Part shown: positions 35,977-47,515 of the stretch, one piece after another
How positions within the stretch are numbered: the first letter of the stretch is position 1
Layout of the letters: every line of letters begins with the position of its first letter
NCBI GenBank assembly: GCA_012184525.1
Contig: WOFQ01000010.1
Coordinates: 62,001 to 126,000 of the forward strand
DNA: 64,000 nt
Reading direction: 5' to 3'
Source: Xenoacremonium recifei
Taxonomy: Eukaryota; Ascomycota; Sordariomycetes; Hypocreales; Nectriaceae
Position numbers and translations under genes: made by a program
The notes under the pieces: model-generated
Databases searched by the model: none
The model's input: only the letters and a program-made list of their open reading frames with translations
What the model was told of the DNA's origin: nothing

Positions 35977-36862
35977 AACTGAATTTGGACTTGGTCATGA
36001 GCAGTATCCAACGGCATGGGATTTTGGCGGAGAATGTTATGATACCCGTTGAGACAGCAATGGTTTTGGTATTCGGCGTAAGGAGTCTACACTCGGATCA
36101 GAGGCATACTTGAGGGACAGTATGCATATAAGGAGGCGTTTCGTGCCTGTAAAGACCGGCACAATCGGGCTTTTGATGACTAGCATATCTTTTCGCTTTT
36201 ATAGCTCATACACAGGTAGCAGCTTGGCTTGCTGAAACTTGCTCGATAATGAGATTGATTTCATGCAACTGTATTTGGCTTTTTATGGTGGCCCCCTTGA
36301 CCAGAGCAGCCTTTTCGTAAAAAAGAGCTCACAGCAAGCTATTAGATGATACTGTCTTTTCTGTATAAGGTCGAATGCTTATTAGAAATGGGTAATGTTC
36401 TTCTTAGACTACAGAAGAGTTCAGTCCATGGATTTGTCTGTCTGTATAGTGTATATATGCAGCATTACAGCTTGCAGAGTCAAGACAAGGCAAACACAAA
36501 CCACTCGGTATAAATTCATCAGTTTACAATCGCCATCAAAAATTATTCTTTCCTTCCTCTCTTTTTTTTATGGTATTCTCTTCATGGGCTTGACTTACTC
36601 TCGACGTCTTCTTGCCTGAACCAATGAGAAGCCGCACGGACCACTCAAGCCTGAGTGCCTCAGCAGAACTCAGCAAAGGTACGTACTGTAGCGAGAAGCG
36701 GAGCCCCCTCGTGCGGCCCTAATTTTTAACCCACACAAAAAATCCCAAATTCTGCCGGAGCAGCTTCAAGATCCGACCCGGCCTAGGTTTCGCAGTGCAG
36801 CCTCTGATTTTTCCCTTCTCTCCACGCACCTTGATCCTCTGCATCACCTCGTCACCGTTGCA
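35977..36862. other. Intergenic region TAF8 to RACK1
   Basis: TAF8 3' region, AT-rich and including a T-run near 36560, then the RACK1 promoter with CCCTAA at 36717-36722 and a pyrimidine-rich leader. No gene seen. Confidence 0.6.
36717..36722 (+). promoter_or_regulatory. CCCTAA (telobox-like) element upstream of RACK1
   Basis: CCCTAA 141 bp before the RACK1 ATG. The same hexamer (as TTAGGG) lies at 45662-45667 upstream of eL18. This is the core bound by Tbf1-type factors at ribosomal protein genes in several ascomycetes. The use here is inferred. Confidence 0.3.
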
Positions 36863-38331
36863 ATGGCCGAACAATTGATCCTCAAGGGCACTCTCGAGGG
36901 CCACGTACGTCCACCTCTGTCACTTTTGGTCTGGCTGGAACTTGGGAGGGGGCAGATATCGTCAACCATCGCTGTTCGACAGGGCTATGATGGGAGAGCG
37001 AGATGGCCCCTCCGCAGTTTTCAGACTTGAAGCCCTGACTATGTTGGATCGCGATACTGACTATCTCTCTAGAATGGCTGGGTCACCAGCCTGGCTACCT
37101 CCATCGAGAAGTACGTCTCCCCGATTATCGATACTCCGCCGCAGGTCTTGCTGGAACCCGTAAATGCTGACCTCGATTTCCAGCCCCAACATGCTCCTGT
37201 CTGCCTCCCGAGACAAGACCCTGATCATCTGGAACCTCACTCGCGATGAGACCCAGTACGGCTACCCCAAGCGATCGCTCAAGGGCCACTCCCACATCGT
37301 CTCCGACTGTGTATGTCAACCAAGCAAGAGAATGAAAGTGAATTTTTGGACGAGGGCAAGGACTGATTTTGGTGGACGTACAGGTCATCTCCTCCGACGG
37401 CGCCTACGCTCTGTCCGCCTCTTGGGACAAGACCCTCCGCCTCTGGGAGCTCGCCACTGGCACCACCACCCGACGATTCGTCGGCCACACCAACGACGTT
37501 CTCTCCGTCTCCTTCTCGGCCGACAACCGACAGATCGTTTCCGGCTCGCGCGACCGAACCATCAAGCTCTGGAACACCCTCGGTGACTGCAAGTACACCA
37601 TCACCGACAAGGGCCACACCGAGTGGGTTTCTTGCGTCCGATTCAGCCCCAACCCCCAGAACCCTGTCATTGTCTCCTCCGGCTGGGACAAGCTCGTCAA
37701 GGTACGTGATATCGCGAGATTCCAATCAGAACGTCTTTCATGATGTTTGCAAACCTAAAGTATTTGCTACTTCAGAGCCTGCTCAAACAGGCCATGAGAC
37801 AACTATACACCATTGCCCTGATTTAGACCCTTCATCCCATCTTAGATGTCACACGACTCACATTTGGTTCTTTCTTGGGAATCTCTGACTGACTGGCATC
37901 CACAGGTTTGGGAGTTGAGCACCTGCAAGCTCCAGACCGACCACATCGGCCACACCGGCTACATCAACACTGTCACCATCTCCCCCGACGGCTCTCTCTG
38001 CGCTTCCGGTGGCAAGGACGGTACCACCATGCTTTGGGACCTTAACGAGTCCAAGCACCTCTACTCCCTCAACGCCAACGACGAGATCCACGCCCTTGTC
38101 TTCTCCCCCAACCGATACTGGCTCTGCGCTGCCACTGCCAGCAGCATCATCATCTTCGACCTGGAGAAGAAGAGCAAGGTTGACGAGCTCAAGCCTGAGT
38201 TCAACGTGGTCGGCAAGAAGAGCCGTGAGCCCGAGTGTGTTAGCCTGGCCTGGTCTGCCGATGGCCAGACCCTGTTCGCCGGTTACACCGACAACATCAT
38301 CCGCGCTTGGGGTGTCATGTCGAGGGCGTAA
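36863..38331 (+). CDS. cpc2: RACK1/Cpc2, ribosome-associated WD40 protein
   Basis: Exons 36863..36904, 37073..37110, 37184..37310, 37384..37701, 37906..38331; 316 aa, exactly the RACK1 size. Seven WD repeats fill the protein, with repeat ends such as [35 protein letters not shown] and the degenerate last NIIRAWGV. The start [20 protein letters not shown] matches fungal RACK1. Known role: it binds the head of the 40S subunit, takes part in translational control (cpc-2 in Neurospora cross-pathway control) and scaffolds signalling. Intron 4 (37702-37905, 204 nt) is much longer than typical introns here and carries a U24-like C/D snoRNA. Confidence 0.96.
37733..37828 (+). ncRNA. snR24: U24-like C/D box snoRNA in RACK1 intron 4
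   Basis: Inside the 204-nt intron 4 of RACK1. The C box is ATGATGT (37740-37746). A guide, TATTTGCTACTTC (37761-37773), is followed by a D'-like CAGA (37773-37776). The C'-like box is ATGAGAC (37794-37800) and the D box CTGA (37818-37821). Flanking GTCT (37733-37736) and AGAC (37825-37828) can pair as a terminal stem. The 13-nt guide is perfectly complementary to the GAAGUAGCAAAUA stretch of large-subunit rRNA, the recalled target zone of U24, which directs 2'-O-methylation. Budding yeast U24 is likewise encoded in an intron of the RACK1 gene ASC1. The guide before the D box differs from what I recall of yeast and human U24. Confidence 0.82.
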
Positions 38332-39142
38332 ATTCCCTCCGCTTAAAAACGGGCGTATGAGACGACGTGGGCAGCGGAAGAGGGTAGATCATTGGTGGGG
38401 CGTCAAATGGTTGCTTCCTCGTTTGGTCTTTATTGATGCAAAGGAAGGGAGGGGACAAATTCTGACGAGGGCATGACGCATTTGCTGGCTATGGGCAGCC
38501 CCTGAAAGGCACTTGGGCATCATCCTTTTGTTCTCCAATAAAGAAAATTCGAGATTCTAAAGTGTTTCTTGTTGTGACATTTATATGTGGCGTGGAGGAT
38601 GTTGATACGGTTTCCTACCAACTATTCCAGACACACCGAACCTCCAATAAATACCACGAGCTTATTGTTCCCAGAATTCGAGCAAACAGGGCTCTGAGAA
38701 GTTCAAGTGTTATGACAATATAGCCCATTGGCAGAATTGAAGCTCAATTGATACCTCCAGGGTACGAAATTTCGTATAGGGTAGTCTATCATATAAAGCT
38801 GAGTCGTCTCAGTGGGATTTGATATGGGTGCAATGTAAATAACTGACGGCTTTCCTTCAACCAGGCCCATGTGAACGCTGTTTCGACTCAGAACTTAATT
38901 TGCATTGGTTTTCTATCGCTCATGCCAGTATAATATAGATGCTTCATTTTCCCAAGAGATCAACCGCATCCCGGCCTCTACTGAATACTCCCGCTCCCCT
39001 AGTAAATCAGAAGTCTCTACCTCGATGGCCACTTATTTTCGTGATGGCGCCTATAACTTTTCACATTCTCTACGAGAGGAATCGTAGCAACCCCGCCAAA
39101 GTTTAGAAGCAATACCGCTTCTCTCATTTACACTTATTTCCC
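38332..39142. other. Convergent intergenic region RACK1 / OST3
   Basis: AT-rich 3' flanks of two convergent genes. No frame or RNA gene could be supported. Confidence 0.6.
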
Positions 39143-40304
39143 CTACATGAAAGGCGGCAGAGAGAAGGGGTATCCACCGTTCTTAATGCGGAAAACGCTC
39201 AGCAAAAAGCTGTAGATGAGGAACAAGGCGCCTCCCGCGGCAATGACAGCGACCTTTTGCGATTTGGGGTCGGCCACGCGAGGAACTTTGATAGCCAAGG
39301 AGATGGCGCAGAAGGACAGGATGCCATCTGCATATCATGTTAGCGTTGATCACATATTAAACGGGTTAGTTATCAGGGAACATACAAATGGCTGCAACAA
39401 TCTGCGTCTCGAGACCGTACTGGGTTTGGAAGCCGTTGGCAAAGTAAGAGATGCCACCTCGTCCGTCGCCAGCGACGTATGGGACCTTGCGGATGTGGTT
39501 GAACATGTGTCCACTGGTGGAGAGGAGGATGCACATGAGGCTGATAGAGGCCCAGAGGTTGCGGCTCTGAATGACGGGCAGGACCCAGGGTGAGAGGGTC
39601 ACCAATGCGGTTCCGACACCAAGCATGATGGTGATGGTGACGATCCAGCGCATCCAGTTGATAGGTCGCTTGACTTCGGGATGGGGTCGGTCCGGCAGGT
39701 GACGGGCGATCCAGGCGTGGACCAACTCGGCGGCAGGTGGTCTAGAACATGTCAGAATGAACTCATGTATACGTTGGAGTTGTCCTTGCTCACCCGTTTG
39801 TGAAGTCGTATCGGAGGGGTTCGAGGTTCGAGACAGCGTAAGGCCCAGTGGTGGGCTGGAACAGAAGCAGGACGGGAGCCGTCTGGAGACCGAGCTTCAC
39901 AGGTTGTTAGATCCCGAGACTCACTCGCTTGCAATCCCCATAGCGTTACTTACCGACAGGAACACTTCCCTACCATCCGCAAAGTCCAGGGTACCGAAGA
40001 GTAGTCTTGAATCGCCGGCCTTGTCACCCTTCGCCCAGCTCTTGCCAATGAGGTCCCATTCCGGCTGGAAATCCCGGCAGAGTTGGCATCCAAAGCGCGC
40101 ACCCATGGCAGTCAGAAGCACTGCAACGCTGTAGTCTCGAGGCGCGGAGGTGAGCGACTTGTAAGTTGTCTCGCCGAGCTTCATGGGCGAGGACGACTGG
40201 GCCTTGGCATGGAACTCATCGAAGCGTTCGGAGGAGGACTTCTTGGCCGCCGCAGCGCCCGAAGTGAGGGCAAGAAGGGAAACGAGAGACGAGAAGAAAC
40301 GCAT
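39143..40304 (-). CDS. ost3: Oligosaccharyltransferase gamma subunit OST3/OST6
   Basis: Exons (minus) 40304..39954, 39894..39794, 39741..39386, 39327..39143; 330 aa. A signal peptide (MRFFSSLVSLLALTSGAAA) leads into a lumenal thioredoxin-like domain with the redox motif C73-Q-L-C76 (ARFGCQLCRDF). Four hydrophobic helices follow, starting at WIVTITIMLGVGTALVTL and ending at LFLIYSFLLSVF. This is the standard Ost3/Ost6/TUSC3 architecture. Known role: an ER-membrane subunit of oligosaccharyltransferase that holds glycoprotein substrates by transient disulphides to improve N-glycosylation. An ATG 51 bp upstream in frame would remove the signal peptide from the N-terminus, so I chose 40304. All exon joins keep phase. 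Confidence 0.93.
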
Positions 40305-40792
40305 CGTGAAGATTCTGCACGAGCTGAGAGTCGAATATTTAAAAAAGGTGGCCAATTGGCCTTTCGAGGAATCGCGACGAGGGTTGCTGGACGTCGTCGT
40401 TGGAGAGCTCGGTGGAGCTGCGACATGAAGCTGAGGTGGCCTCTCAATGTGGAAAGGGTCGGCTTAGCTAATCAAGCCACGAATCAGCACGGGCCACTGT
40501 CGTCTGCGACGTCACGTGTTGATGGGAGACATTCTGGACCTGACGCTATGCCATTTTAAGCACCATGTTTACTTGGGCTCAAAACAGACCCCAGGCCTGG
40601 GTGGACTGTTATCCCACCTCAACCAACCTATACTACGGTACCGGTATATGTGCCAACACCCACGATCGTTGGATACAGATATCTCCAAGCATTTTTTCAG
40701 GCTGCGTGGTATCTACTATTTTGCCCCAGTCTTGTTTGGATCAGCGCCTACCCACCTCGTCCGTTGCTTGTCAGCAGGATCACCACCACAAC
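40305..40792. other. Divergent promoter region, OST3 / coiled-coil gene
   Basis: 488 bp upstream of both genes, with a CACGTG at 40513-40518 roughly midway. No gene seen. Confidence 0.55.
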
Positions 40793-42564
40793 ATGGTCGC
40801 GAACTCTGATGAGGTGTGCAACCCCCATCGGAAGGGCCAAGCGCTCTGCTTCTCTCAACATGACTCTCGAGGCTGACTTGATATGGCACAGCGCAAGGCT
40901 CGGATTCACGACCTCGATATGAAGCATCAAAGCAGCATCCACCAGATTGACCTCGTCAACCGAGACGAGGAGGCCCGACGGCTGAAACTACGCGTTTTGG
41001 CGCTCCGCGACGACAATGCCACGCTCAAAGATCAAATCACGCAGAGAGATGGACGTCTGATGCTGTTGCAACGGCAAAGCGATGATGTCCGAGCCGAGTT
41101 GGTGGAAGCGAAAGAGACGACGAAGAAACAAGAGCAACAATTGCAGAAGCAAACGAAGGAGCTCACCAACCTCAAGGTTTGCGAACACAGTTTCAAAGAC
41201 TCCTATCAGCGCGAATTCTGACTCAATGACAGACCGAAATCGAGGCCCTGAACGGCACGATGCAAGACTCCAGCACCGCCCTCCAAGAAAAGTTCGCGCT
41301 TGCCCGAGAGCTCAACCGCATGAAGCCTGAGATGGAGGATTTACGCGCTCAACTCGCGAACTACAGCGCCGTCGTCGCTGAGAAGCTTGACCTTCGCCGC
41401 CAAGTTGACTCTCTCGAAGTAGAACTACAGAATGAAAAGCGATCAAAACAACGCAAGAAGGTGCAAGATGAAGCTGTTGATGAGTGGAAGTCTAAGTTCG
41501 AGGAGGCCCAGAAGATGCACAACGCAGAGAAGAAGGAGCACCAGAAGCAATTGCGGGAGATGCAAGGCGAAAACGAGAGGCTGGAGGAACGCGTCTCGAC
41601 GATGAAGTTGAAGCTGAAGAACGTTCAGTCTGAACTTAAGGATGCCCAGGCTGAGCTCGAGAGGTGCCAGGAAGAACTTGTTGCTGCCCGAAAAGCGTCT
41701 AAGGCTGCTGGCAAGAAGCCGGAGAAGAAGGTCGCAGTCAAAGAACAAGTTCAAGCCGGTCGGAAACGACGTGCTAACGAACTGAGCCTGGAAGACATCA
41801 CGATTGGAACGCCGGGCGCAGACGAGGCAGCCAAGCGAATCGCGGCCAAGCGAGGTGTCGATCGCGCCCTTGCAGGCGAGAAGTCGACATTCTCAATCAC
41901 GCCTTTCCTCAACAGAACGAAGAACGTGTCTGATGACTCTATCGAGGAGGCTTCCCCAACGGGCAAGGCAGCTGAGGTGTCGGAGCCTATTGTTGAGGAG
42001 GACGAGGAGGATCTGCCCCTGATCTCTGAGGAGCCAGAGCCCGAGCCCGAGCCACCGGTCGAGAAGGCCAAGAAGGTTCCCGCGAAAGCGCCAAAGTCTA
42101 CCACTAGAGGGCGACCGAAGAAGGCACTTGCTGAAGCGCCATTGGCGAAGAAGAACATGCCCCCTCAATCAACAGACAAGACAGAGACGCTCAACATAAG
42201 CTCAAAACTCGACAAAGTAGTGGAAGAGGTCGAAGAGCGACAACAAGAGAACGCTCCCGCGCGGAAGCTCAACAAGAAGGTGGAACTCAAGCCCAAGGCC
42301 GTAGAGTCGCGACCTGCTACAGCTCACTCAAGCATCCTGGACGATGGCAAGAAGAAGAAGCGGAAGCTCCTCGGCGGCGCCAACAAGACGCTCTTCGACG
42401 ACGAGGACGGCGAGGCTGCTGCGCCGCCGCCAGTCAAGCCGGTACTCGCGCACAAGAGGGTCAGGGCGAAGCTGGGCGGCGGCGTGCAGAATGCCTTTGC
42501 AGGCGCGTCGTTCTCGCCGCTCAAGCGAGATCGGAGAGGCGTCAATGCGAGCTTTCTGGCGTGA
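40793..42564 (+). CDS. Coiled-coil protein with basic disordered C-terminus, function unknown
   Basis: Preferred exons 40793..40813, 40892..41176, 41233..42564; 545 aa. The first exon encodes only MVANSDE. I prefer it because its ATG has a CACAACATGG context and the intron has a GCTGAC branch site before its acceptor. The alternative is ATG 40883 with no first intron, giving MAQRKARIHD. Residues about 10-270 form an almost continuous coiled coil with charged heptads (KQEQQLQKQTKELTNLK, ENERLEERVSTMKLKLKN). The rest is Lys/Glu/Pro-rich with a TPFLNRT motif, an AT-hook-like RGRPKK, a KKKRKLLGGANKTLFDDED motif and a terminal SFSPLKRDRRG. This suggests a nuclear or spindle-associated scaffold. 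A monopolin (Lrs4/Mde4-type) relationship came to mind but is unproven. Confidence 0.75.
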
Positions 42565-43007
42565 AGCCGCAGTTTAGAATGCTGATTGATGTTGACGAGC
42601 TTGTGACGGAAACTACTTGGATATGGAATCATGGGAGGGTTAGGGTCTGGTGCATGAGTGGCGTTTTGGGGGAAAGCTACGGGAGCTTTTGGGTTTGCTT
42701 TTACTGGATCAAATTGAAATTATTGCTTGCCCTGGAATATTGCCGTTTATCTGAGTAGTCAATGTAATATTATGCATGATGTTGAACGTTGACGGGCGAG
42801 TCGTGATTTATACTGTGGTTCGCTGTGGTGAAATCAGCCGATGTTTTGCCTCCACTGATTTCATGTCAATCTTCACCCTCAACCTCATCCACTCTCCAAC
42901 CTCAAGCTCACTCCCAACGTCTCACGATGTCTTGCAAAATTTCTGTATAATTACATTGTTTATCTATTGTCTTGTCTGTATACTAATTGCCATTTAATAT
43001 TCTCGCC
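42565..43007. other. Intergenic region, coiled-coil gene to MRM2
   Basis: Tandem arrangement. AT-rich 3' flank followed by a CT-rich upstream region of MRM2. No gene seen. Confidence 0.6.
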
Positions 43008-44298
43008 ATGAACAGTCTTCCCATCCCACGACTTCCTCCACTATCCCTGCCCAGACTATTTCGTCAAGCTGGGTCGGCAGCATCGTCACAATGGAAGCAA
43101 CGGCAAGGGAACGATGCGTATGCGAGAGAAGCGAGGGTGCAGGGACTGAGGAGTAGAGCGGCGTTCAAGTTGCTTGAGGTGAGTTCTAGGCGTGATGGTA
43201 AACATGACGGATCTAACAGACATGTAGATGGATGCCAAGTATCGGCTTTTCAAGGGAAACCAGACTGTCGTAGATCTGGTATGTTGACATTCTACCTTAA
43301 CTAGACTCTCATATATGAGTCTGCATAACGCGAGCTCACCAATACACCGCAGGGCTACGCCCCAGGAAGCTGGTCCCAAGTACATCGCCCCTATCTCAAA
43401 CCACACCGTCCTCAAACTCACATCCCTAGGTCGCCATGGAACGCACCCGCCCTCACGGCCGCGTCATCGGCATCGACCTGATCCCAGCACAACCCCCCCG
43501 CGGCGTAGCAACCTTCCAGGGCGACTTCCTCTCGCCCGCCGTGCAAGCCATGGTGAAGCGCTACATCGCGGACACGCACAAGACGCGGCCGCGGCGCGAG
43601 CGCGAGGAGCTCGAGGAGGGCAGCGAGGATGTCGAGCGGCCGAGCTATTTTGACTTGGAGCGGCACGCGAGTGAGACGTCGGCGGAGGAGCAGGAGGTGG
43701 AGGTTCGTGAGAGGAGACTTGTGGATGTAAGTTGGATGTTGGAGGGTATGGAAGGGGACTTGACTGATATTGATGTGCAGGTTGTGTTGAGTGACATGTC
43801 AGCCCCCTGGCCCCAGACGTCTGGCTTCAGCGTGAACACATTGAGTAATCCCTACGACAGGCTGATGAACACGTCGGGCAACGCTTTTCGGGACCACGTT
43901 GGAAGCATGGTAAGTCGGGTGTCTATCCCTTGCCCCTATCTTGTACAGAGGTAACATCAGCAACCAGGACCTTTGTCATGCAGCCCTATCCTTTGCGAGC
44001 GACACCCTCAAGACCGGCGGCCATTTTGTGTGCAAGTTCTACCAGGGTGCCGAGGACAAGGCTCTGGAGAAGAAGTTGAAGAGCATGTTTGCGAAAGTGT
44101 TTCGGGAGAAGCCCGATTCTTCGAGAAAGGTGCGTTGTGCTTTGAATAACCGAATGGCCAGAAGAGACTGACACGGCATTCCAGGCAAGTAAAGAAGCGT
44201 ACTTTGTGGCATTACGGAGGAAGGGCTATGTCAGGATGATACCAGAAGAGGCAGAACAGGAGGACCAAGATCAAACTGAGCCCGGAGCTCAAACTTGA
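43008..44298 (+). CDS. mrm2: Mitochondrial rRNA 2'-O-ribose methyltransferase (FtsJ/RrmJ family)
   Basis: Seven exons: 43008..43178, 43228..43278, 43353..43379, 43430..43726, 43781..43909, 43968..44129, 44185..44298; 316 aa. The N-terminus is basic and Pro/Leu/Ser-rich, fitting mitochondrial import. The SAM-binding motif VVDLGYAPGSWSQ is rebuilt across an intron, and GRVIGIDLIP follows. The FtsJ catalytic tetrad is present as Lys54 (SRAAFKL), Asp187 (LSDMSAPWPQTSG), Lys248 (HFVCKFYQG) and Glu283 (SKEAYFVA). An acidic insert of about 60 residues (EREELEEGSEDVERPS) sits between motifs and is not in bacterial RrmJ. Known role: methylation of the A-loop uridine of mitochondrial large-subunit rRNA. 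One exon is only 27 nt. Confidence 0.92.
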
Positions 44299-44535
44299 TG
44301 AGGAAATCTTTACAAAAACTTCACTACACATAACATAATACACCACAAACTACGGGGTTGGCCGGCAGCAATGCGCATGCGCGAGAATATTTCATTGTTG
44401 TAGAATTTTGGGATACCTAGCCACGCCAATTCCATGCAAGACCCATTTGCAAGCCCAAAGACGGCAACCGTCGCCTCATAAAAAGTTGTTGGCCCAGACT
44501 CCTCACCAGGCCCATCGCTTCTTTTAATCTCCCGC

Positions 44536-45470
44536 TTAGACCTTGAAACCACGCGAGCGTCGGCGACCACGGGCACGCTCGAACTTGCGGCCCTTGGACT
44601 CGACGTAGGGCTTCTGCAGAGGGGGTTAGATCTTGACACTGGAGCAAAAACACCGACGACAAATCCTACCTTGTGCTTGTGAGGGCCCATGCCGAAGTGC
44701 TTGACGGCCTCACGGGCGTTCTTGGGGCCACGGAGGATCAGGGTGTTGCTGCCGGTGGGGGCACGCAGAGCAAGCTGGTCCAGGGTGATGGCCTCACCAC
44801 CGGCGGCGACGATGCGGGCACGGGCGGTGGCGGTGAATCGCAGGGCGGCGACGGTGACCTTGGGGAACTCGAGGAGGCGGTTGTCGTCGGTGACGGTGCC
44901 GACAATGACGACGGTGCGCTTCTCATCCTCCTTGTTGATGTTGGCCACGATGCGGGACAGCGAGACCGGGGGGCGGTTGATCTTGGACATGAAGAGGCGG
45001 CGAAGGACGACCTTGTTGAAGGAAGCGTCGGTTCGGCCTGTGCGATTGAACGTTAGTATCCTTTCATCAATGCCTCTCAAGTATGGAGAAGACTTCTGGC
45101 GAAAAGGGAAAAAAAAAACTTACGGGCCAGGAAGCGGTAGAGCTTCACCAAGAGCTTGAGGTAGACATTGTCGCTCTTGGGCGCCTTGCGGTGCGTAGAC
45201 TTGACGTGGTGGCGGTCGAGATCGATACCTGCGGAGTGAAGCCATCGTCAGCCATAAGGTCCAGGCATATGCTCAAAGCAAGCAGCGCTGTCTTCGCGGC
45301 GTCGTCGGCCGAAGCCTCAGCAGCAGAGATGGTGCCTTTGGTCGCAGAGAGGCGGCGACGGTTTCCCCCCTCCCATTTCTCTCTCAAGAAACGGAAAAAA
45401 GAGACGCCATCGCCCCCAATCCACTCGCATACAGAGGGCTGAGATCGTTCACAAAGCTTCACGTACCCAT
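44536..45470 (-). CDS. rpl18: 60S ribosomal protein eL18
   Basis: Exons (minus) 45470..45467, 45228..45124, 45037..44670, 44613..44536; 184 aa, normal for the family. The first exon holds only ATGG. Joining gives [20 protein letters not shown], the eL18 N-terminus. [30 protein letters not shown] and [10 protein letters not shown] follow, then the basic end [13 protein letters not shown]. It is convergent with MRM2 (237 bp apart). The first intron is 238 nt; I saw no snoRNA in it. Upstream, TTAGGG (45662-45667) and TGAGTCA (45674-45680) lie next to each other about 200 bp before the ATG. Confidence 0.95.
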
Positions 45471-46226
45471 GGCGGCGGTTGTGGTGGTCGCTGTTGGTTA
45501 GTTGGCGATGGGGATATCGGTGGTGTTGCGACTGGCGATCAAGAGTTTCGTCCACCCGAAAATTTCGAGGGCTTTGCTGCGGGTGGGATCCACTGTGCTG
45601 CCCACACGGCAGAAACTGAGGGCCCAAAGTGGAAATATTTTAGAGCGGTCTGGCGCGGCAGTTAGGGTACGGATGAGTCAGCGGAGCCGAGCTTCGGTCA
45701 GCGGCTTTACGTAACCACTCTTCACCGACGGGCAGTCTCCCTCACCGAGCTGGCCTATCATTATGATTTCGGATGCTTCAGTTGCCGACAGCATGATCAA
45801 GAATACCTTTCTAACTTCGTGTTATGGATTAGTATATCTTAGGTACGCCTTTTCGGAATCTGTCTTCATGTTAACATCATGACCAAAGGACACGGAATCC
45901 AGAACTGTCGTCTTGGTCAAGTCGCAGTGTTGCTCATCTATTATTCAGACCTCCCTCCACCGACTGGCGACGAACCACCCTCATATCTTCTTTGACTACC
46001 TTGTTGGTCATGCGATGTGAAGCTAGCAGTTCTCCCTAGTCGCCACAGCGAGGCCCTGGGTCTATACAGGTCTAAGCTCATGTCCTCACCCACCCCCCTG
46101 CCGTTGCCTTCCCTTTTATTGTAACCAACCGCTGCCTATGCCCGTCCCTGGCAAGTGTCGACGATGCCAATGTATTGTTGTGATGAATGAAAGGAAAAAG
46201 CGAAATACACAGTATACAGTCCTCTC
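45471..46226. other. Intergenic region, eL18 promoter and carrier 3' side
   Basis: Contains the eL18 promoter with TTAGGG and TGAGTCA, then the 3' flank of the carrier gene. No gene seen. Confidence 0.6.
45662..45680 (-). promoter_or_regulatory. Candidate eL18 promoter module: TTAGGG plus TGAGTCA
   Basis: TTAGGG (45662-45667, CCCTAA on the eL18 strand) and TGAGTCA (45674-45680) lie six bases apart, about 200 bp upstream of the eL18 ATG. They match telobox (Tbf1-type) and Gcn4/CpcA cores. Function is inferred from sequence and position only. Confidence 0.35.
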
Positions 46227-47515
46227 TTATAGTTGCTGAGGCTCTGCGTCTGGTCGTAGGTTTACGAGGAAGTCTCGCGTCATCTCGAAGCTCAACCAGC
46301 TGGACGCCATGCTGGGAGCGACTTTGAGGAGGTTGGGCACGATGCCCTTGTAGAGGCCTTTTATGCCTTCTTGCATGAAAATTACTCGGATAGCATCGCC
46401 GATGCCTTTGTATTTATAGCCCATGCCGGACATGGTATTAATTTGGAATCTTCGTCGTAGAACATCACTGGAAGGTAGGTGTTAGCACAAACCTAGACTA
46501 TGACCAGAGCCGGTGGCCATGAGACTGTTACTCACAAAGGATAGGTGAAGGTCTGGGCGACACCTCCGGATATAGCACCAGCCAGTAGTTTACGCCAGGC
46601 ATTAGGGGCAGACTCTCCCTCTGGCGTTAACCATTTTCGAGCCGACTCATATACCATGAAGTTAAGGCCGACCTACACGTAGATGTATTAGTACCAGAGC
46701 CGACCGTACAAGTTTATGGAGGAGTCATGACAGCACTTACATAGGGGGCCACGCCAGCAACAGTCGGGATGATGCCTCTATATAAAGCAAAGACGCCACC
46801 CTCGGTCTTGTACATCTGGCCCAGGGTCGCCCACATCCCAGGGAGCTTGCCTGACCGATGCTCCAGCTCTGCGAAGCTGGCTGACTGGATGGACAGTCTA
46901 GTTCTGACAATATCAAGGGGGTATGTGAAGAAGACGGAGGTGATGCCGGCGATGCCGCCGCAGATGAGGCGCGTAAAGGGCGCCAGGTCGGCACCGGGGT
47001 ATGATTCGAAGATGTTCTGCGACACGCATCAATGTCAGTCAATCTGGTCCATGCGGAAGTCAAAGTCCGTCGTGTGGAAAGCAATATCCGTACCCGTTTG
47101 TAGAAGTTGTAGCTGCTGAACTGCACGGCAGAATAGGGGACGATGCGGATGCAGTTGGTACCATTACCGCGCATGAAGCCCCTCCAACCCTCCTCCATCC
47201 ACATCTTCTTGAGGGCCTGGCCGACCGAAAGTTTGTAGGCATCGCGGCCAACGCTCTGGATCTGCATCAGGATCTTGAGGCGCTCCAGCGGCGACACGAC
47301 GGTCCGCGATACCGCACCAGCGACACCACCGGCGCAAAAGGCGGCGGCTGTGGGTTCGGAAACATAGTCTCGAAGTTGCAGGAAGCGGACGCTCTGCGGA
47401 GGGGTGACCACGCCTGGCTCTTGCTATAGAAGACGGTCTGGTCAGCGCGGTTCGGGGGAAGGGAGGTGAGGCGGATGGGGACAGTCAAGGAGGGACGGCA
47501 ACGTACAACAGCCAT
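46227..47515 (-). CDS. Mitochondrial carrier, YPR011C-like (SLC25 family)
   Basis: Exons (minus) 47515..47507, 47423..47094, 47016..46741, 46672..46536, 46467..46227; 330 aa. Exon 1 encodes only MAV. Three carrier repeats are visible with their signature ends: [22 protein letters not shown] and [11 protein letters not shown] (the last rebuilt across an intron). The matching matrix-side motifs are [25 protein letters not shown] and [12 protein letters not shown]. The substrate-contact region [15 protein letters not shown] resembles the group containing yeast YPR011C (adenosine phosphosulphate carrier) and the ATP-Mg/Pi and CoA-type carriers. The substrate is not certain from sequence. Predicted location is the mitochondrial inner membrane. 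Confidence 0.88.

Noticed and set aside
36905..37072. Second snoRNA in RACK1 intron 1 (ATGATGG ... CTGA)
   Set aside because: No terminal stem outside the boxes and no recognisable rRNA guide.
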